Assembly (NCBI GenBank): GCA_937893635.1
Contig: CALBGF010000230.1
Span: forward strand, 1-8,373
Direction of reading: 5' to 3'
DNA: 8,373 bases
DNA from: an uncultured Mollicutes bacterium
Lineage (GTDB): Bacteria; Bacillota_I; Bacilli_A; RFN20; CAG-826
Position 1 is the stretch's first letter, and each line of letters starts with the position of its first letter. A program made the position numbers and the translations under genes. Of the stretch, positions 6,701 through 8,373 are shown in pieces. Under the pieces are notes generated by a model. The model was not told where the DNA came from. It did not search any database and saw only the letters and a program-made list of their open reading frames with translations.

Positions 6701-8373
6701 ACTCCTTTACAAGCATAAGAAGTTGTAAAAATTTCTGGCGAACAACGATAAGCTTTTTCAATAAAGTTTTCATTTAAATTCGCTAATCTCATTTGCTGAT
6801 ATTTTTGTTTTATTTCATCAAGAAAACAATATAACAAATTATACCATAATACACTATTTGCCGTTGAGAACGTCTCAGCGCCAGCCGCCGCATTTACAGA
6901 AGCATCTACGTCATAATCCCATGTTGGAATACCAGTATTATTAATGCCTAACTGAGTATCAATGTCATAAAAAATTGGGAACCAAATATATTCTCCATCT
7001 TTTTCCATTGGACCCCAAGACGCAATCATCATATTCTTACCACGAGAATCATAACAAAGTAAAAGCTCTGTCATAATAAAATATACTAAACAATATTCTT
7101 TATTAAGATGTTTATCAAATTCAGAAATAAACTTAGCCCTTCTATATTCTCTCGTATCATAATTATATGTAGTGCCATCAATTACTTTTGGAGGATCAAA
7201 AGTATATTTAGCAACTGCTTCTTTATTAGCCTCAATCGGTCCTTGCTCTTTTTGCGCCGTTATTGCAGCTTCAGTATCTTCAATAATTTTTTGTTGTTCT
7301 GGAATAGCTGCAGTATTAGTTTCAATATTTGCTTGTAAATCTGCGATTTGATTTTGAATTGACTATTTTTCTTCTTCGGTTAAAGTAGTATCAGTAGCTA
7401 ACTTAGCCTATAAAGTTTCAATATCCTTGTTCGCAGAATTAATTAAATAATTTAATGTATCAATTTGCGCTTGCGCATCTGCAATTTTTTGTCGATAATT
7501 CTTTAATGTATCTCCATATAACAAATTTTCTTCATCAGTATAGCTATTCGCTGCTATATCAACCTCTTGAAACCACTTGTAAAGTTTTTCAATATTCTTA
7601 TAACGTTTCAAAATCAAACTATTATAATCTGCTTTAGTAGCTTTAGCTTCACTTTGTGCATCAATTAATTTTTCCTATTCTGCAATATTATTTCTATAAA
7701 CATCTATTCCATTCGCTGCTTCTAATTCATCAATTTGCTTTTGAATTTTCTTCTTTTCGTCTTTATCTTTAGTAGTTTCTAATTTCTCTTCTAAAGCTGT
7801 TAACTGAGAATCTAACTCTGGGTTGGCCTCACGAATTTGTTTAATTGAAGCTTTTTCCTATTTAATTTGATCTTCATATGGTTCAATATCATCTTCATAT
7901 AAAGGTGATTCAATTTTTCCACGAGTTGCAGCTCCTTCGACGCCCGCGTAACAAATATCAAGATTATCATCATCACTATTATATCTATATTCTAAGTGGT
8001 CAATAATTTCTAAAATACCCTTGTTATTTAAACGACCCTTATCTTTTTCGCTAAATCCAGTTTGACCTTCGTAAGGGAATTTGAAAGAACAATAGTTGCC
8101 TTGATTATCAGCCATTTCCCAACATTCAACAATTTTTTTGAAAGCTTTTCCTCCTGCAAATGGATTGCAGTCTGAGCCTTCAACTTTTTCCATTTTCTTT
8201 TTTTCTTCATTATATTTATAAGTGCCGTCATATTTAAATCCATAACTATCATCTGAACCTTTATCTAAGTTCATATTATATCGGCCAATATATTGATAGT
8301 CTAAGCCGCCAGAATTATTTTTAACGGCATGGAAAGTTAATACTGGGAAACCTTGAACTGAAGTACGATATGT
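3730..8373 (-). CDS. Giant multidomain phage adhesin/tail protein, at least 1547 aa (partial, TAG-recoded)
   Basis: One frame runs from the right edge to TAA 3732-3730, interrupted only by 12 TAG codons; the true start lies outside the window. Residue numbers count from the window edge. Residues 1-110 (VQGFPVLTFH, YIGRYNMNLDKG, VECWEMADNQGN) and about 405-610 (FYDIDTQLGINNTG near 468-481, NSVLWYNLLYCF) resemble the CotH-kinase-like fold. No catalytic assignment is made. Between them, about 165-380, lies a charged heptad-like coiled coil. Residues about 745-945 are leucine-rich-repeat-like (LTELVLG, LNTNITG, MHLPSTVTTLALNTN). About 1125-1303 hold two Listeria-Bacteroides/InlB B-type repeats (YDFYGWSKDG and TLYAVF; YKATFYNYDG, FAGW, FIAVYEE). 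About 1315-1530 are BspA-type leucine-rich repeats (IEENAFRECLKL, LYLPGNL, GAFRNHKAL). These repeat classes usually bind surfaces or proteins. The gene is probably a host- or glycan-contacting tail component, coupled to the 66-residue gene downstream. Confidence 0.85.

Larger units (their letters stand above)
332..7860 (-). other. Twenty in-frame TAG sense codons (code 15-like recoding)
   Basis: In-frame TAG codons on the minus strand, given by the lower coordinate of each triplet. Leftmost gene: 590, 341, 332. The 208-residue gene: 1297, 904, 817. The 680-residue gene: 2785, 1858. Giant gene: 7858, 7675, 7408, 7363, 6553, 6484, 6346, 6217, 5029, 5002, 4093, 3907. No internal TAA or TGA is found in these frames, and the four visible gene ends use TAA (3730, 3517) or TGA (1399, 757). 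Contexts such as LSAEE-x-KMFF, LTEEEK-x-SIQNQI and NIAE-x-EKLI favour glutamine. Both CAA and some CAG are also used. The translated amino acid is inferred, not shown. Confidence 0.9.

Noticed and set aside
332..7860. Programmed stop-codon read-through, pyrrolysine or TAG-to-leucine coding instead of glutamine
   Set aside because: Twenty sites in four structural genes are too many for programmed read-through. Pyrrolysine would not be spread through phage coiled coils. Leucine (code 16) cannot be excluded formally, but polar and heptad contexts such as EEK-x-S and SAEE-x-K fit glutamine better.
8028..8252. 74-codon minus-strand frame overlapping the giant gene
   Set aside because: It is a lysine-rich frame-shifted shadow of the giant frame with no SD and no domain.
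3730..8373. Decayed or error-ridden gene, or many separate short genes
   Set aside because: All breaks are TAG, never TAA, TGA or a frameshift. The fragments lack their own SD sequences, and several apparent starts are internal Met, Val or Leu codons. Decay or sequencing error would give mixed stop types and indels.
1..8373. tRNA genes (including a suppressor tRNA), CRISPR arrays, insertion sequences, integrase or attachment sites
   Set aside because: No cloverleaf with a T-loop motif, regularly spaced repeat, transposase motif or flanking direct repeat was recognised by eye. A tRNA scan of the surrounding contig would be decisive for the suppressor.

Overview
All convincing genes lie on the minus strand, so the window reads biologically from right to left. 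It looks like the tail or appendage module of an AT-rich (roughly one-third GC by eye) double-stranded DNA phage or prophage. In transcription order there are five genes: a giant multidomain protein cut by the right edge (8373 to 3730), a 66-residue protein (3717-3517), a 680-residue Ig-domain protein (3441-1399), a 208-residue protein (1383-757), and the N-terminal 213 residues of a tail-fibre-like protein running off the left edge (640 to 1). Spacers are short, stop codons overlap Shine-Dalgarno (SD) sequences at two junctions, and a strong hairpin terminator closes the 208-residue gene. AG-rich SD sequences precede all four visible starts, which suggests a Bacillota-type host more than a Bacteroidota one. 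This is inference.

The central observation is that the genes only make sense if TAG is read as an amino acid. Under the standard code the strand breaks into more than a dozen short ORFs. Each break inside the five long frames is a TAG (20 in all), none is an internal TAA or TGA, and the frame never shifts across a break. The four visible gene ends use TAA or TGA. This is the pattern of genetic code 15 (TAG to glutamine), known from some gut phages such as Lak and certain crAss-like phages. Glutamine fits the local contexts, but the window holds no suppressor tRNA or release-factor gene to prove the identity.

Read this way, the giant protein (at least 1547 residues) has a putative CotH-kinase-like fold split by a long charged coiled coil. 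It continues into a leucine-rich-repeat region, two Listeria-Bacteroides (InlB B-type) repeats and a BspA-type leucine-rich C-terminus, an architecture usually associated with adhesins. The 680- and 208-residue proteins share a domain of about 140 residues and are probably paralogous structural or baseplate components, the larger carrying added Ig-like domains. The leftmost gene has a short N-terminal attachment-like segment and tail-fibre-type repeats. Together they suggest a host-contact or surface-decoration apparatus built from glycan- or protein-binding folds.

No RNA genes, CRISPR arrays, insertion sequences, integrase or attachment sites were recognised. No gene-free stretch exceeds about 120 bases.
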